A stretch of 5,133 nt of DNA, taken from Paracoccaceae bacterium. Lineage in GTDB: Bacteria; Pseudomonadota; Alphaproteobacteria; Rhodobacterales; Rhodobacteraceae. Below are positions 1 through 5,133 of this stretch, piece by piece. Where the stretch lies: contig WFUK01000392.1 in the NCBI GenBank assembly GCA_015485015.1, forward strand, positions 1 through 5,133. The letters are read 5' to 3'. A model generated the notes under the pieces. That model had not been told where the DNA came from. It did not search any database and worked only from the letters and a program-made list of their open reading frames with translations. Made by a program: the position numbers and the translations under genes. Every line of letters begins with the position of its first letter. Positions within the stretch are counted from its first letter, which is position 1.

Positions 1-163
1 CACCCAAGGCGGGGCCGAGCTGCAATTCACTCTTGGCATACCGGCACAAATGATCACCGTGATTCAGGCGCTGATTATCATGTTCACCGGAAGCCTTGAA
101 AACCTCGTGCGCATTCCGATGGAAAAAATATTTATCAGAGCCGGAAAGGGAGCCTCGTCATGA
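1..163 (+). CDS. Nucleoside ABC transporter permease, C-terminal fragment (partial)
   Basis: This is the last 53 codons of a gene that begins upstream of the window, read in the frame starting at base 2 and ending at TGA 161-163. The visible protein has a GAELQFTLGIPAQM stretch, then a hydrophobic helix (VIQALIIMF), then a short basic cytoplasmic tail. That layout fits the C-terminal end of inner-membrane permeases of the BPD_transp_2 family, nucleoside/simple-sugar class (YufP/NupP type, COG4603). The stop codon overlaps the next permease start as ATGA, so the two are translationally coupled and probably form the heterodimeric channel of one importer. The family assignment rests mainly on the neighbouring permease, because little of this protein is visible. 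Confidence 0.75.
   Translation, partial: TQGGAELQFTLGIPAQMITVIQALIIMFTGSLENLVRIPMEKIFIRAGKGASS
143..152 (+). promoter_or_regulatory. Ribosome binding site of second ABC permease
   Basis: A purine-rich GGAAAGGGAG run lies inside the 3' end of the first permease, 7 nt before the ATG at 160. It supports the 160 start; a second ATG follows directly at 163 and cannot be excluded. Confidence 0.55.
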
Positions 164-1176
164 TGGATTTCCTGACAAATGACCTGTTGCAACTCAGTGA
201 TTCCGCCGTGCGGTTTGCCACGCCTTTGCTGCTGGCCTGTCTTGCGGGGCTATATTCCGAGCGCGCGGGTATCTTTGATATCGGCCTTGAGGGCAAAATG
301 CTGGTGGCGGCTTTTGCGGCGGGGGCGTTTTCGGCCATTGCCGGCATGCCCGCCTATGATGGCGGCTGGGAAATGGGGGGGTGGTCGGTCTGGATCGGGC
401 TTGGCGCGGCCATCATTGCCTCCACGCTGTTTTCGATGATCCATGCTTTTGCCTCGATCACGCTACGCGGCAACCAGCTGATCTCCGGTGTGGCGATCAA
501 TTTCTTCGCGGCGGGCATTACCGTGCTGATCGGGCAATACTGGTTTCGCATGGGCGGGCAAACCCCGCAGCTGCGCACGGGCCAGCGTTTTGAGCCGATC
601 ACCCTGCCTTTTGCCGAAAGCGTTAAGGATGTGCCTATTTTGGGAGACATCTATTACAACCTGATTTCCGGCCATAATATCATTGTTTATATGGGCTTTC
701 TCATTGTCGCGCTGACATGGTGGGTGCTTTACCGCACCCGCTTTGGCCTGCGGATGCGGGCTGTGGGCGAAAACCCGGGCGCGGTCGATACCGCGGGGAT
801 CTCGGTGGTTAAGCTGCGCTATTCGGCGCTGATCATTACCGGCATCCTATGTGGTCTCGCGGGGGCTTACCTGAGCCTCGGCACGGCCTCCGCCGGTTTT
901 GGCAAGGATATGACGGCGGGTCGGGGCTTTATTGCCCTCGCTGCGCTGATCTTTGCCAAATGGAAACCGATTACCGCGATGTGGGCGACCCTGCTTTTTG
1001 GTATGCTGGAAGCCATTGGCAACAAATACCAAACCGTCGATCTTGGCTTTATCGTGCTGCCGGGGCAATTCATGCAAGCCCTGCCCTATATCCTGACCGT
1101 GGTTATTCTGGCGGGCTTCGTGGGCAAGGCCATTCCGCCCAAGGCGGGCGGAGAACCCTATGTCAAAGAGCGATAG
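160..1176 (+). CDS. Nucleoside/simple-sugar ABC transporter permease (YufQ/NupQ type)
   Basis: This 338-residue polytopic membrane protein has the expected length for the shorter permease of nucleoside ABC importers (BPD_transp_2, COG1079). The N-terminal hallmark ERAGIFDIGLEGKMLVAAF spans residues 34-52. The cytoplasmic coupling-loop region, with TRFGLRMRAVGENPGAV followed by a glycine-rich helix (about 193-236), contacts the ATPase in this family. A further conserved block, GRGFIALAALIFAKWKP, covers 254-270. Hydrophobic segments are spread over most of the chain (roughly 17-31, 48-62, 78-100, 108-125, 172-190, 221-242, 256-285, 305-323). The start overlaps the preceding permease stop, and the end overlaps the phosphorylase start by 17 nt. 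The inferred role is the second half of a heterodimeric inner-membrane channel importing purine nucleosides. The exact substrate is inferred from the fused neighbour, not from the protein itself. Confidence 0.9.
   Translation: MMDFLTNDLLQLSDSAVRFATPLLLACLAGLYSERAGIFDIGLEGKMLVAAFAAGAFSAIAGMPAYDGGWEMGGWSVWIGLGAAIIASTLFSMIHAFASITLRGNQLISGVAINFFAAGITVLIGQYWFRMGGQTPQLRTGQRFEPITLPFAESVKDVPILGDIYYNLISGHNIIVYMGFLIVALTWWVLYRTRFGLRMRAVGENPGAVDTAGISVVKLRYSALIITGILCGLAGAYLSLGTASAGFGKDMTAGRGFIALAALIFAKWKPITAMWATLLFGMLEAIGNKYQTVDLGFIVLPGQFMQALPYILTVVILAGFVGKAIPPKAGGEPYVKER
1150..1153 (+). promoter_or_regulatory. Ribosome binding site of purine nucleoside phosphorylase
   Basis: GGAG lies 6 nt before the ATG at 1160, inside the last codons of the permease gene. 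It fixes the phosphorylase start and indicates translational coupling through the 17-nt gene overlap. Confidence 0.55.
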
Positions 1177-1957
1177 CGCCCTTGCGCAAGTGCAGGCCCG
1201 CGCGGGCGATGCGCCGGTTGCGCTGGGCTTGATCCTTGGCTCCGGCCTTGGGCATATTGCCGATATGGTTGCGGGCGAGGCCTTTGATTATTCCGAGCTT
1301 GAGGGCTTCCCCGTTAGCGCCGTTTCCGGCCATTCGGCCAAGCTGGTGGTTGGCGAGCTTTGGGGCATGCGGGTGGCGGTATTTGGCGGGCGGGCGCATT
1401 ATTACGAGCGTGGGCAGGCGGATGCGATGCGGGTGCCGCTGGAGTTGCTGAAGGCGCTGGGGGCAAAGCAGGTGATTTTAACCAATGCCGCCGGCTCGTT
1501 TCGCGCCGATATTCCGCCCGGTGATCTGATGCTGATCTCGGACCATATAAATTTCTCGGGCCTCAATCCGCTGATCGGCGAGGCCACGGATGCCCGCTTT
1601 GTCAATATGACCAACGCTTACGACGCCGAAATGCGCGCGAGGCTGGAAGCGCCGGCCAAGGCCGAGGATATCTCGCTGAAATCCGGTGTTTATAGCTGGT
1701 ATTCCGGCCCGAGCTTTGAAACCCCCGCCGAGATCAAGGCGCTGCAAATTCTCGGCACCGATGCGGTCGGGATGTCGACCGTGCCGGAGGTGATTTTGGC
1801 GCGGTTTTTGGGGCTGAAGGCGGCGGCGATCTCGGTGATTACCAATATGGCGGCGGGCATGGGCAGCGAAACTATCTCGCATGAGCATACCAAAAGCATG
1901 GCCCCCATTGGCGCGGCCAAGCTGGAGCGGATATTGCGGCGCTATATTTCCGGCTGA
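1160..1957 (+). CDS. punA: Purine nucleoside phosphorylase, trimeric (PNP/PunA) class
   Basis: This cytoplasmic enzyme cleaves purine (deoxy)nucleosides with phosphate to free base and (deoxy)ribose-1-phosphate. At 265 residues it has the usual size of bacterial trimeric PNPs (PNP_UDP_1, COG0005). Visible motifs match the human/bacterial trimeric enzyme: phosphate-binding GSGLG (27-31), GH (57-58), GGRAHYYERG (76-85, Arg78 and His80), TNAAG (108-112), the purine and sugar site GPSFETPAE (183-191, Glu187), GMSTVPE (204-210), ITNMAAG (227-233, Asn229) and SHEHT (240-244, His241). Asn229 and Glu187 correspond to human Asn243 and Glu201, the residues that favour 6-oxopurines, so inosine and guanosine are the likely substrates. 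All catalytic positions I can check are present. The gene follows the nucleoside permease with a 17-nt overlap, linking uptake to salvage. The symbol is by family class; close relatives are sometimes named deoD or xapA. Confidence 0.93.
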   Translation: MSKSDSALAQVQARAGDAPVALGLILGSGLGHIADMVAGEAFDYSELEGFPVSAVSGHSAKLVVGELWGMRVAVFGGRAHYYERGQADAMRVPLELLKALGAKQVILTNAAGSFRADIPPGDLMLISDHINFSGLNPLIGEATDARFVNMTNAYDAEMRARLEAPAKAEDISLKSGVYSWYSGPSFETPAEIKALQILGTDAVGMSTVPEVILARFLGLKAAAISVITNMAAGMGSETISHEHTKSMAPIGAAKLERILRRYISG

Positions 1958-2038
1958 TCCGCGATTATGTCGCAGCGCAACACACTTTGCAGACTCGATT
2001 TTCAGGCGTAGGGAGGCGGTCTCACACAGGAGATTCAA
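1958..2038 (+). promoter_or_regulatory. Leader of first TauE/SafE gene with shared upstream element
   Basis: This 81-bp gap separates the phosphorylase stop from the first TSUP start. At 1962-1977 it carries CGATTATGTCGCAGCG, which recurs with a one-base deletion at 2957-2971 ahead of the second TSUP gene, at nearly the same distance from the start codon (61 and 64 nt). I could not find a convincing -35/-10 pair or a strong terminator hairpin here; small 4-bp stems (GCGA/TCGC at 1961-1973, GCAA/TTGC nearby) are too weak. The region may hold the module's promoter, or be a relic copied with the duplication. Confidence 0.35.
2028..2033 (+). promoter_or_regulatory. Ribosome binding site of first TauE/SafE gene
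   Basis: AGGAGA lies 5 nt before the ATG at 2039. It is a near-consensus Shine-Dalgarno site and supports this start. Confidence 0.7.
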
Positions 2039-2950
2039 ATGCAGGTTTATTTACCTATTGCCGAAGTATCGGTGAATATTTTTGTATTGCTCGGGCTTGG
2101 CGGCATTGTTGGCGTCTTGTCCGGCATGTTTGGTGTCGGTGGCGGGTTTATCCTGACCCCGCTTTTGTTTTTCGTTGGCATTCCGCCGACCGTGGCGGTG
2201 GCCACGGGAGCAAACCAGATCGTGGCCTCGTCTTTTTCCGGCGTATTGGCGCATTTCAAGCGCGGCACGGTTGACCTTAAAATGGGGATGTTTTTGCTGG
2301 TCGGCGGGCTGGCGGGCGCGGCGATCGGGGTGCAGGTATTTGCCTGGCTCACCGCCCTTGGCCAGATCGAGCTGATTGTAACCCTGACCTATGTGCTGTT
2401 TCTCGGGCTAATCGGCGGCTTGATGTTTATCGAAAGCCTGAACGCCCTGTTCAAAGCCAAGGGCAAAGCCGCCAAGCGCGGCAAGCATCATAGCTGGATC
2501 CAGCACCTGCCGCTGAAAACCAGATTTCGGGTATCGCGGCTATATATCAGTATGATCCCGCCGGTGGCTGTGGGCTTTCTGGTTGGATTTCTTTCCGCCA
2601 TTATGGGGGTCGGGGGCGGCTTTATCATGGTGCCGGCCATGATTTATCTGCTCGGGATGCCGACAAAGGTTGTGGTCGGCACGTCTTTGTTCCAGATCAT
2701 ATTCGTAGCGGCTTATGCCACCTTGATGCATGCCTATGAAAGCCAGACAGTGGACGCGGTGCTGGCGCTCACGCTGATCGTTAGCGGCGTGGTCGGGGCG
2801 CAATTCGGCTCTATGATCGGGCTAAAGCTGAAGGCGGAATATCTGCGGGTGTTGCTGGCGCTGATGGTGCTGGCGATCTGCTTTAAGCTCGGGCTTTCAT
2901 TGGTGCTGGAGCCAAGTGATCTGTATTCTGTTTTGCCAGTAAAGGGCTAG
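2039..2950 (+). CDS. Sulfite exporter TauE/SafE family (TSUP) permease, copy 1
   Basis: This is a 303-residue inner-membrane protein of the TauE/SafE (PF01925, COG0730) family, whose characterised members move sulfite, sulfoacetate and related sulfur anions. The family's two-fold internal repeat is plain: the first half has FGVGGGFILTP (31-41) then GIPPTVAVATGANQIV, and the second half has MGVGGGFIMVPAM (189-201) then GMPTKVVVGTSLFQII. A strongly basic linker (about 137-164, rich in Lys/Arg/His) joins the halves and is expected to be cytoplasmic by the positive-inside rule. Length is slightly above the common 250-270 because of this linker. It is about 70% identical to the gene directly downstream (hand alignment), with one one-residue indel in the linker. 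Residue 57 is Gly where copy 2 has Glu. The substrate cannot be read from the sequence, and no sulfur-oxidation or taurine genes are in view. Confidence 0.9.
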   Translation: MQVYLPIAEVSVNIFVLLGLGGIVGVLSGMFGVGGGFILTPLLFFVGIPPTVAVATGANQIVASSFSGVLAHFKRGTVDLKMGMFLLVGGLAGAAIGVQVFAWLTALGQIELIVTLTYVLFLGLIGGLMFIESLNALFKAKGKAAKRGKHHSWIQHLPLKTRFRVSRLYISMIPPVAVGFLVGFLSAIMGVGGGFIMVPAMIYLLGMPTKVVVGTSLFQIIFVAAYATLMHAYESQTVDAVLALTLIVSGVVGAQFGSMIGLKLKAEYLRVLLALMVLAICFKLGLSLVLEPSDLYSVLPVKG

Positions 2951-2956
2951 GTGTTC

Positions 2957-3035
2957 CGATTTGTCGCAGCGATTTGGGCTGATACATTCAAAAATTATAT
3001 TGTAAACCCAAGGCCTCCCTCAATCAGGTGGAATC
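2957..3035 (+). promoter_or_regulatory. Leader of second TauE/SafE gene: shared element and AT-rich candidate promoter
   Basis: The 85-bp gap between the TSUP genes holds CGATTTGTCGCAGCG at 2957-2971, the second copy of the leader element. It then becomes sharply AT-rich (about 2983-3006) within GC-rich surroundings. A possible promoter is TTGTCG at 2961-2966 with TACATT at 2983-2988 (16-bp spacing; 4 of 6 consensus matches each); TATATT at 2996-3001 is an alternative -10 with a poorer -35. If real, copy 2 and the TIGR02186 gene could be expressed separately from copy 1. The boxes are weak, so this is tentative. Confidence 0.3.
3026..3031 (+). promoter_or_regulatory. Ribosome binding site of second TauE/SafE gene
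   Basis: AGGTGG, one mismatch from AGGAGG, lies 4 nt before the ATG at 3036. Spacing is a little short. The start is also supported by alignment of the N-terminus with copy 1 (YLPIAEVSVNIFVLLGLGG shared from residue 4). Confidence 0.55.
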
Positions 3036-3950
3036 ATGCTAATTTATCTCCCTATTGCCGAAGTATCGGTGAACATTTTTGTTTTGCTTGGCCTTGGCGG
3101 CCTTGTGGGTATGCTTTCGGGCATTTTTGGTGTCGGTGGCGGGTTTTTGATGACCCCGATCCTGATTATGATCGGCATTCCGCCCGCCGTGGCCGTGGCG
3201 ACCGAGGCCAACCAGATCGTGGCCTCCTCGTTCTCCGGCGTGCTGGCGCATTTCAAGCGCAAGACCGTGGATATTAAAATGGGGCTGATCCTGATGCTCG
3301 GCGGCCTTGCTGGCGCGACGCTCGGGGTGCAGATCTTCAAATATCTGAAAAGCATCGGGCAGGTGGAGCTGCTGGTGACCCTGTCTTATGTGATGTTCCT
3401 GGGCCTTGTCGGCAGCATGATGTTTGTCGAGAGCCTGAACGCCATTCGCCGCTCGGGCAAGCCCGGCGCCAAGCCAAAGAAAAAGAAGCACACCTGGATC
3501 CACGGCTTGCCTTTCAAAACCCGCTTCCGCACCTCGGGGCTTTATATCTCGGTGATTCCACCGATTCTGGTAGGGGTTGCCGTGGGCATTCTGGCGGCGA
3601 TTATGGGTGTTGGCGGCGGCTTTATCATGGTGCCGGCCATGATCTATATGCTGGGCATGCCGACCAAGGTTGTGGTTGGCACCTCGCTGTTCCAGATCAT
3701 TTTCGTAACCGCCTACACCACCCTTTCCCACGCCATGCAAAACTTTACGGTGGATGCAATTCTGGCGCTGTTGCTGATCATTGGCGGCGTAATCGGCGCG
3801 CAGATCGGCACGCGGATCGGGGTGAAGCTGAAGGCCGAGCAATTGCGGATTCTACTGGCGGCCATGGTGCTGCTCATGTGTGGTAAACTGGCGCTTGATT
3901 TGCTTCTGGTCCCATCCGAACTATTTTCCATTGGCGCAGGGGGCGAATAA
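3036..3950 (+). CDS. Sulfite exporter TauE/SafE family (TSUP) permease, copy 2
   Basis: This 304-residue paralogue of the preceding gene has the same two-fold TSUP architecture: FGVGGGFLMTP (31-41) with GIPPAVAVATEANQIV in the first half, and MGVGGGFIMVPAM (190-202) with GMPTKVVVGTSLFQII in the second. The central basic linker (about 138-165, including a KKKK run) is expected to face the cytoplasm. Differences from copy 1 cluster in membrane faces of the first half, the linker and the C-terminal tail, while both glycine-rich motifs are nearly unchanged, so both copies look functional. Glu57 replaces Gly57 of copy 1 in the loop after the first motif. The stop codon touches the start of the TIGR02186 gene (TAAATG), so the two are almost certainly co-translated. 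Likely role: inner-membrane export or exchange of a sulfur anion; the substrate is not determinable here. Confidence 0.9.
   Translation: MLIYLPIAEVSVNIFVLLGLGGLVGMLSGIFGVGGGFLMTPILIMIGIPPAVAVATEANQIVASSFSGVLAHFKRKTVDIKMGLILMLGGLAGATLGVQIFKYLKSIGQVELLVTLSYVMFLGLVGSMMFVESLNAIRRSGKPGAKPKKKKHTWIHGLPFKTRFRTSGLYISVIPPILVGVAVGILAAIMGVGGGFIMVPAMIYMLGMPTKVVVGTSLFQIIFVTAYTTLSHAMQNFTVDAILALLLIIGGVIGAQIGTRIGVKLKAEQLRILLAAMVLLMCGKLALDLLLVPSELFSIGAGGE
3938..3943 (+). promoter_or_regulatory. Ribosome binding site of TIGR02186 gene
   Basis: AGGGGG lies 7 nt before the ATG at 3951, within the final codons of TSUP copy 2. It supports a start placed directly after the upstream stop. Confidence 0.5.
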
Positions 3951-4715
3951 ATGCTTCGCATATTTTTTATCGCGGTTTCAATTATCGCCTCACCATTAAT
4001 CGCCCAAGAGGACGTGGTGGTCGATCTAAGCCAGAACCGCGTGGATATCACCACCACCTTTTCCGGCTCCAATATATTTGTATTTGGTGCCGTAAAGCGC
4101 GACACCCCGCTACCCGAAGGCATTGGACCGCTTGATGTGGCTATCGTTGTTGAAGGCCCGCTCGAAACCATTACCGTGCGCAAAAAAGAGAAAAAGCTCG
4201 GCATTTGGGTGAATTCCGACGCGGTCGAAATCCAGCAGGCACCCAGCTTTTTCACCATCGCCACCACGGGGGTGCTGGAAGATATGCTGAACGAGGGCGA
4301 TTTGCGTGATTATGCCATCGGGCTGGATTATGCCGTGCGCCCCCAACCGATGGATAATATGGTCGGTGAAATGGAAAGCTTTGCCGAGGCCGTGATGCGC
4401 ATCCGCGAGGATGACGGGCTGTATTCGCAGCGGGAAGGGGTGATTAACCTGACCGATGACACCCTGTTCGAGGTGGCGATTGCGCTGCCCGCCAATCTGG
4501 TGGAAGGCGATTATACCGCGCGGGTTTACCTCATTCGGGACAAAAACATCGTTGCCGATACCTCGGTAGAAATCACGGTGCGCAAAGCGGGGCTGGAAGT
4601 GTGGCTCTATGATCTATCGCGCGAGAATGCGCTGATCTACGGGCTGCTATCCCTGCTGGTGGCTTTGGTCGCGGGCTATGGCGCTTCCGAGCTTTTCCGG
4701 CGGCTAAAACGCTAA
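3951..4715 (+). CDS. TIGR02186 / Alph_Pro_TM family membrane-anchored periplasmic protein
   Basis: This 254-residue protein has unknown molecular function. It begins with a typical signal peptide (hydrophobic core FFIAVSIIASPLIA, likely cut near residue 18 before QEDV). The following segment VVVDLSQNRVDITTTFSGSN (22-41) then IFVFGAV is characteristic, as I recall, of the alphaproteobacterial TIGR02186 (PF09608) family. The middle region (about 42-215) is predicted periplasmic, with alternating hydrophobic strands suggesting a mainly beta fold and ending in a strand-rich stretch (YTARVYLI, TSVEITV). One membrane helix follows at about 228-246, then a short basic tail (RRLKR), giving a periplasm-out, C-anchored topology. 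It abuts TSUP copy 2 with no gap, which suggests an accessory subunit or periplasmic sensor or delivery partner of the permeases. That role is inferred from context only. No enzyme motif, cysteine pair or heme site is visible. Confidence 0.85.
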   Translation: MLRIFFIAVSIIASPLIAQEDVVVDLSQNRVDITTTFSGSNIFVFGAVKRDTPLPEGIGPLDVAIVVEGPLETITVRKKEKKLGIWVNSDAVEIQQAPSFFTIATTGVLEDMLNEGDLRDYAIGLDYAVRPQPMDNMVGEMESFAEAVMRIREDDGLYSQREGVINLTDDTLFEVAIALPANLVEGDYTARVYLIRDKNIVADTSVEITVRKAGLEVWLYDLSRENALIYGLLSLLVALVAGYGASELFRRLKR

Positions 4716-4736
4716 CGCCACCCCAAACCAGCGGCT
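4716..4736. other. Short convergent intergenic gap without visible terminator
   Basis: Only 21 bp separate the stops of the plus-strand TIGR02186 gene and the minus-strand channel gene. There is no GC-rich stem followed by a T run on either strand; only a 4-bp CGCT/AGCG pairing is present. Termination here is either Rho-dependent or inside a neighbouring gene. Confidence 0.5.
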
Positions 4737-5133
4737 CTATTTCTTCGCGCTCATCGCTTCCACTTTAGCGGTGAGCGCGTCCAGTTTTGCCATCACCTCA
4801 TCACGGTAAGCGTCGGTGGCGATATTCTCCTCCACCTCGTTTTCACCCTCCATCGAGGTCACGATCAGGCCGACCACAAGGTTCACCACCGCAAAGGTCG
4901 TGACCATGATAAACGGCACAAAGAACAGCCACGCATAGGGATGCTCCTCCATCACCGGGCGCACAATACCCATAGACCAGCTTTCCAGCGTCATGATCTG
5001 GAATAGCGAATAGAGGCTTTCGCCAAGCGTGCCAAACCACTGCGGAAAGGTATCGGCAAAAAGCTTGGTCGCCATCACGCCGGCGATATAGAATATCAGC
5101 GCCATCAGCACAAACACCGACATCATCCCCGGC
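4737..5133 (-). CDS. Bacterial voltage-gated sodium channel (NavBac), C-terminal part (partial)
   Basis: This is the 3' portion of an ion-channel gene that begins beyond the right edge. The frame stays open to the edge and reads PGM just before the first visible methionines. In NavAb the S4-S5 linker reads IPGMLSV, so those methionines are internal, not the start. Counting from the Met at 5126: S5 is about 2-22; the pore helix and selectivity filter TLESWSM lie at 46-52 (DNA 4971-4991), matching NavAb; P2 and [10 protein letters not shown] follow; S6 is about 66-91; and then comes an acidic neck (EGENEVEEN) and a heptad-like helix (V-L-L-V-M spacing, about 111-125) expected to form the tetrameric coiled coil. 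The filter Glu gives Na+ selectivity in characterised homologues. The voltage sensor (S1-S4) is outside the window. The gene is convergent with the TSUP module and probably unrelated to it. Confidence 0.92.
   Translation of the reverse strand, partial: PGMMSVFVLMALIFYIAGVMATKLFADTFPQWFGTLGESLYSLFQIMTLESWSMGIVRPVMEEHPYAWLFFVPFIMVTTFAVVNLVVGLIVTSMEGENEVEENIATDAYRDEVMAKLDALTAKVEAMSAKK

Larger units (their letters stand above)
1962..3950 (+). repeat. Tandem duplication of a TSUP gene with part of its leader
   Basis: Two direct copies lie head to tail at an offset of 997 bp, growing to 1000 bp after a one-codon indel in the linker. Similarity is visible in the DNA as well as the protein: an exact 23-bp match near the starts (2054-2076 and 3051-3073), an exact 29-bp match in the second-half glycine motif (2615-2643 and 3615-3643), and further 17-bp matches. 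A short leader element (1962-1977 and 2957-2971) is also shared, so the duplicated unit probably included upstream sequence. Protein divergence of about 30% says the event is old. Confidence 0.8.

Noticed and set aside
1478..2038. Minus-strand reading frame (186 codons) opposite the phosphorylase and first leader
   Set aside because: It is antisense to conserved PNP motifs, has no domain, and has skewed His/Arg composition. It looks like a shadow frame.
2986..3001. Possible SqrR/BigR-type sulfur-responsive operator (ATTC-N8-GAAT) in the AT-rich island
   Set aside because: The left half ATTC is present at 2986-2989, but the position of the right half reads TATT rather than GAAT, so the site is not supported.
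3014..3031. Hairpin hiding the ribosome site of TSUP copy 2 (CCTCCC against AGGTGG)
   Set aside because: Pairing is only about 4 of 6 with mismatches in the middle, too weak to claim a regulatory structure.
3039..3842. Long minus-strand reading frame (267 codons) opposite TSUP copy 2, with a similar shorter one opposite copy 1
   Set aside because: Its product is rich in His, Arg, Asn and Gln with no recognisable domain, as expected from the reverse complement of GC-rich membrane-protein codons. The plus strand encodes a clear family member over the same bases.
3713..4267. Minus-strand reading frame (184 codons) across the TSUP copy 2 / TIGR02186 junction
   Set aside because: Serine- and threonine-rich low-information product lying opposite two well supported genes, with no recognised motif.
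4737..5126. The channel fragment as a complete small gene starting at the Met at 5126
   Set aside because: The frame continues open to the window edge as PGM, matching the internal S4-S5 linker of NavAb-type channels, and the voltage sensor must lie upstream. It is a gene cut by the edge, not a short pore-only protein.

Overview
The window reads as a moderately GC-rich alphaproteobacterial chromosome segment, most likely Rhodobacterales (roseobacter/Rhodobacter group). This rests on gene content: a nucleoside-type ABC importer joined to a purine nucleoside phosphorylase, a TauE/SafE permease next to a member of the alphaproteobacterial TIGR02186 (Alph_Pro_TM) family, and a single-domain bacterial voltage-gated sodium channel of the NavAb/NavRh type. 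No mobile element, CRISPR array, tRNA or rRNA gene was seen. Coding density is very high.

Layout. (1) Positions 1-1957, plus strand: the 3' end of one nucleoside ABC permease, a complete second permease (4-nt ATGA overlap), and a trimeric-type purine nucleoside phosphorylase (17-nt overlap with the permease). This is a purine nucleoside uptake and phosphorolysis operon whose upstream part (presumably ATPase and binding lipoprotein) lies outside the window. (2) Positions 1958-4715, plus strand: two tandem TauE/SafE (TSUP) permease genes, about 70% identical in protein, each preceded by an 81-85 bp leader carrying a related short element. They are followed with no gap (TAAATG) by a TIGR02186 protein with a signal peptide, a periplasmic domain and one C-terminal membrane anchor. 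(3) Positions 4737-5133, minus strand: the 3' portion of a voltage-gated Na+ channel gene, convergent with the preceding genes and cut by the right edge.

How they work together. The first block would import nucleosides and split inosine/guanosine-type substrates to base and (deoxy)ribose-1-phosphate. The second block looks like a self-contained membrane module: two permeases that may export a sulfur oxyanion or organosulfonate (substrate unproven), with a periplasm-facing anchored partner of unknown function. This module is the least understood part and the best candidate for new biology. The rest is well-known families in an ordinary arrangement.
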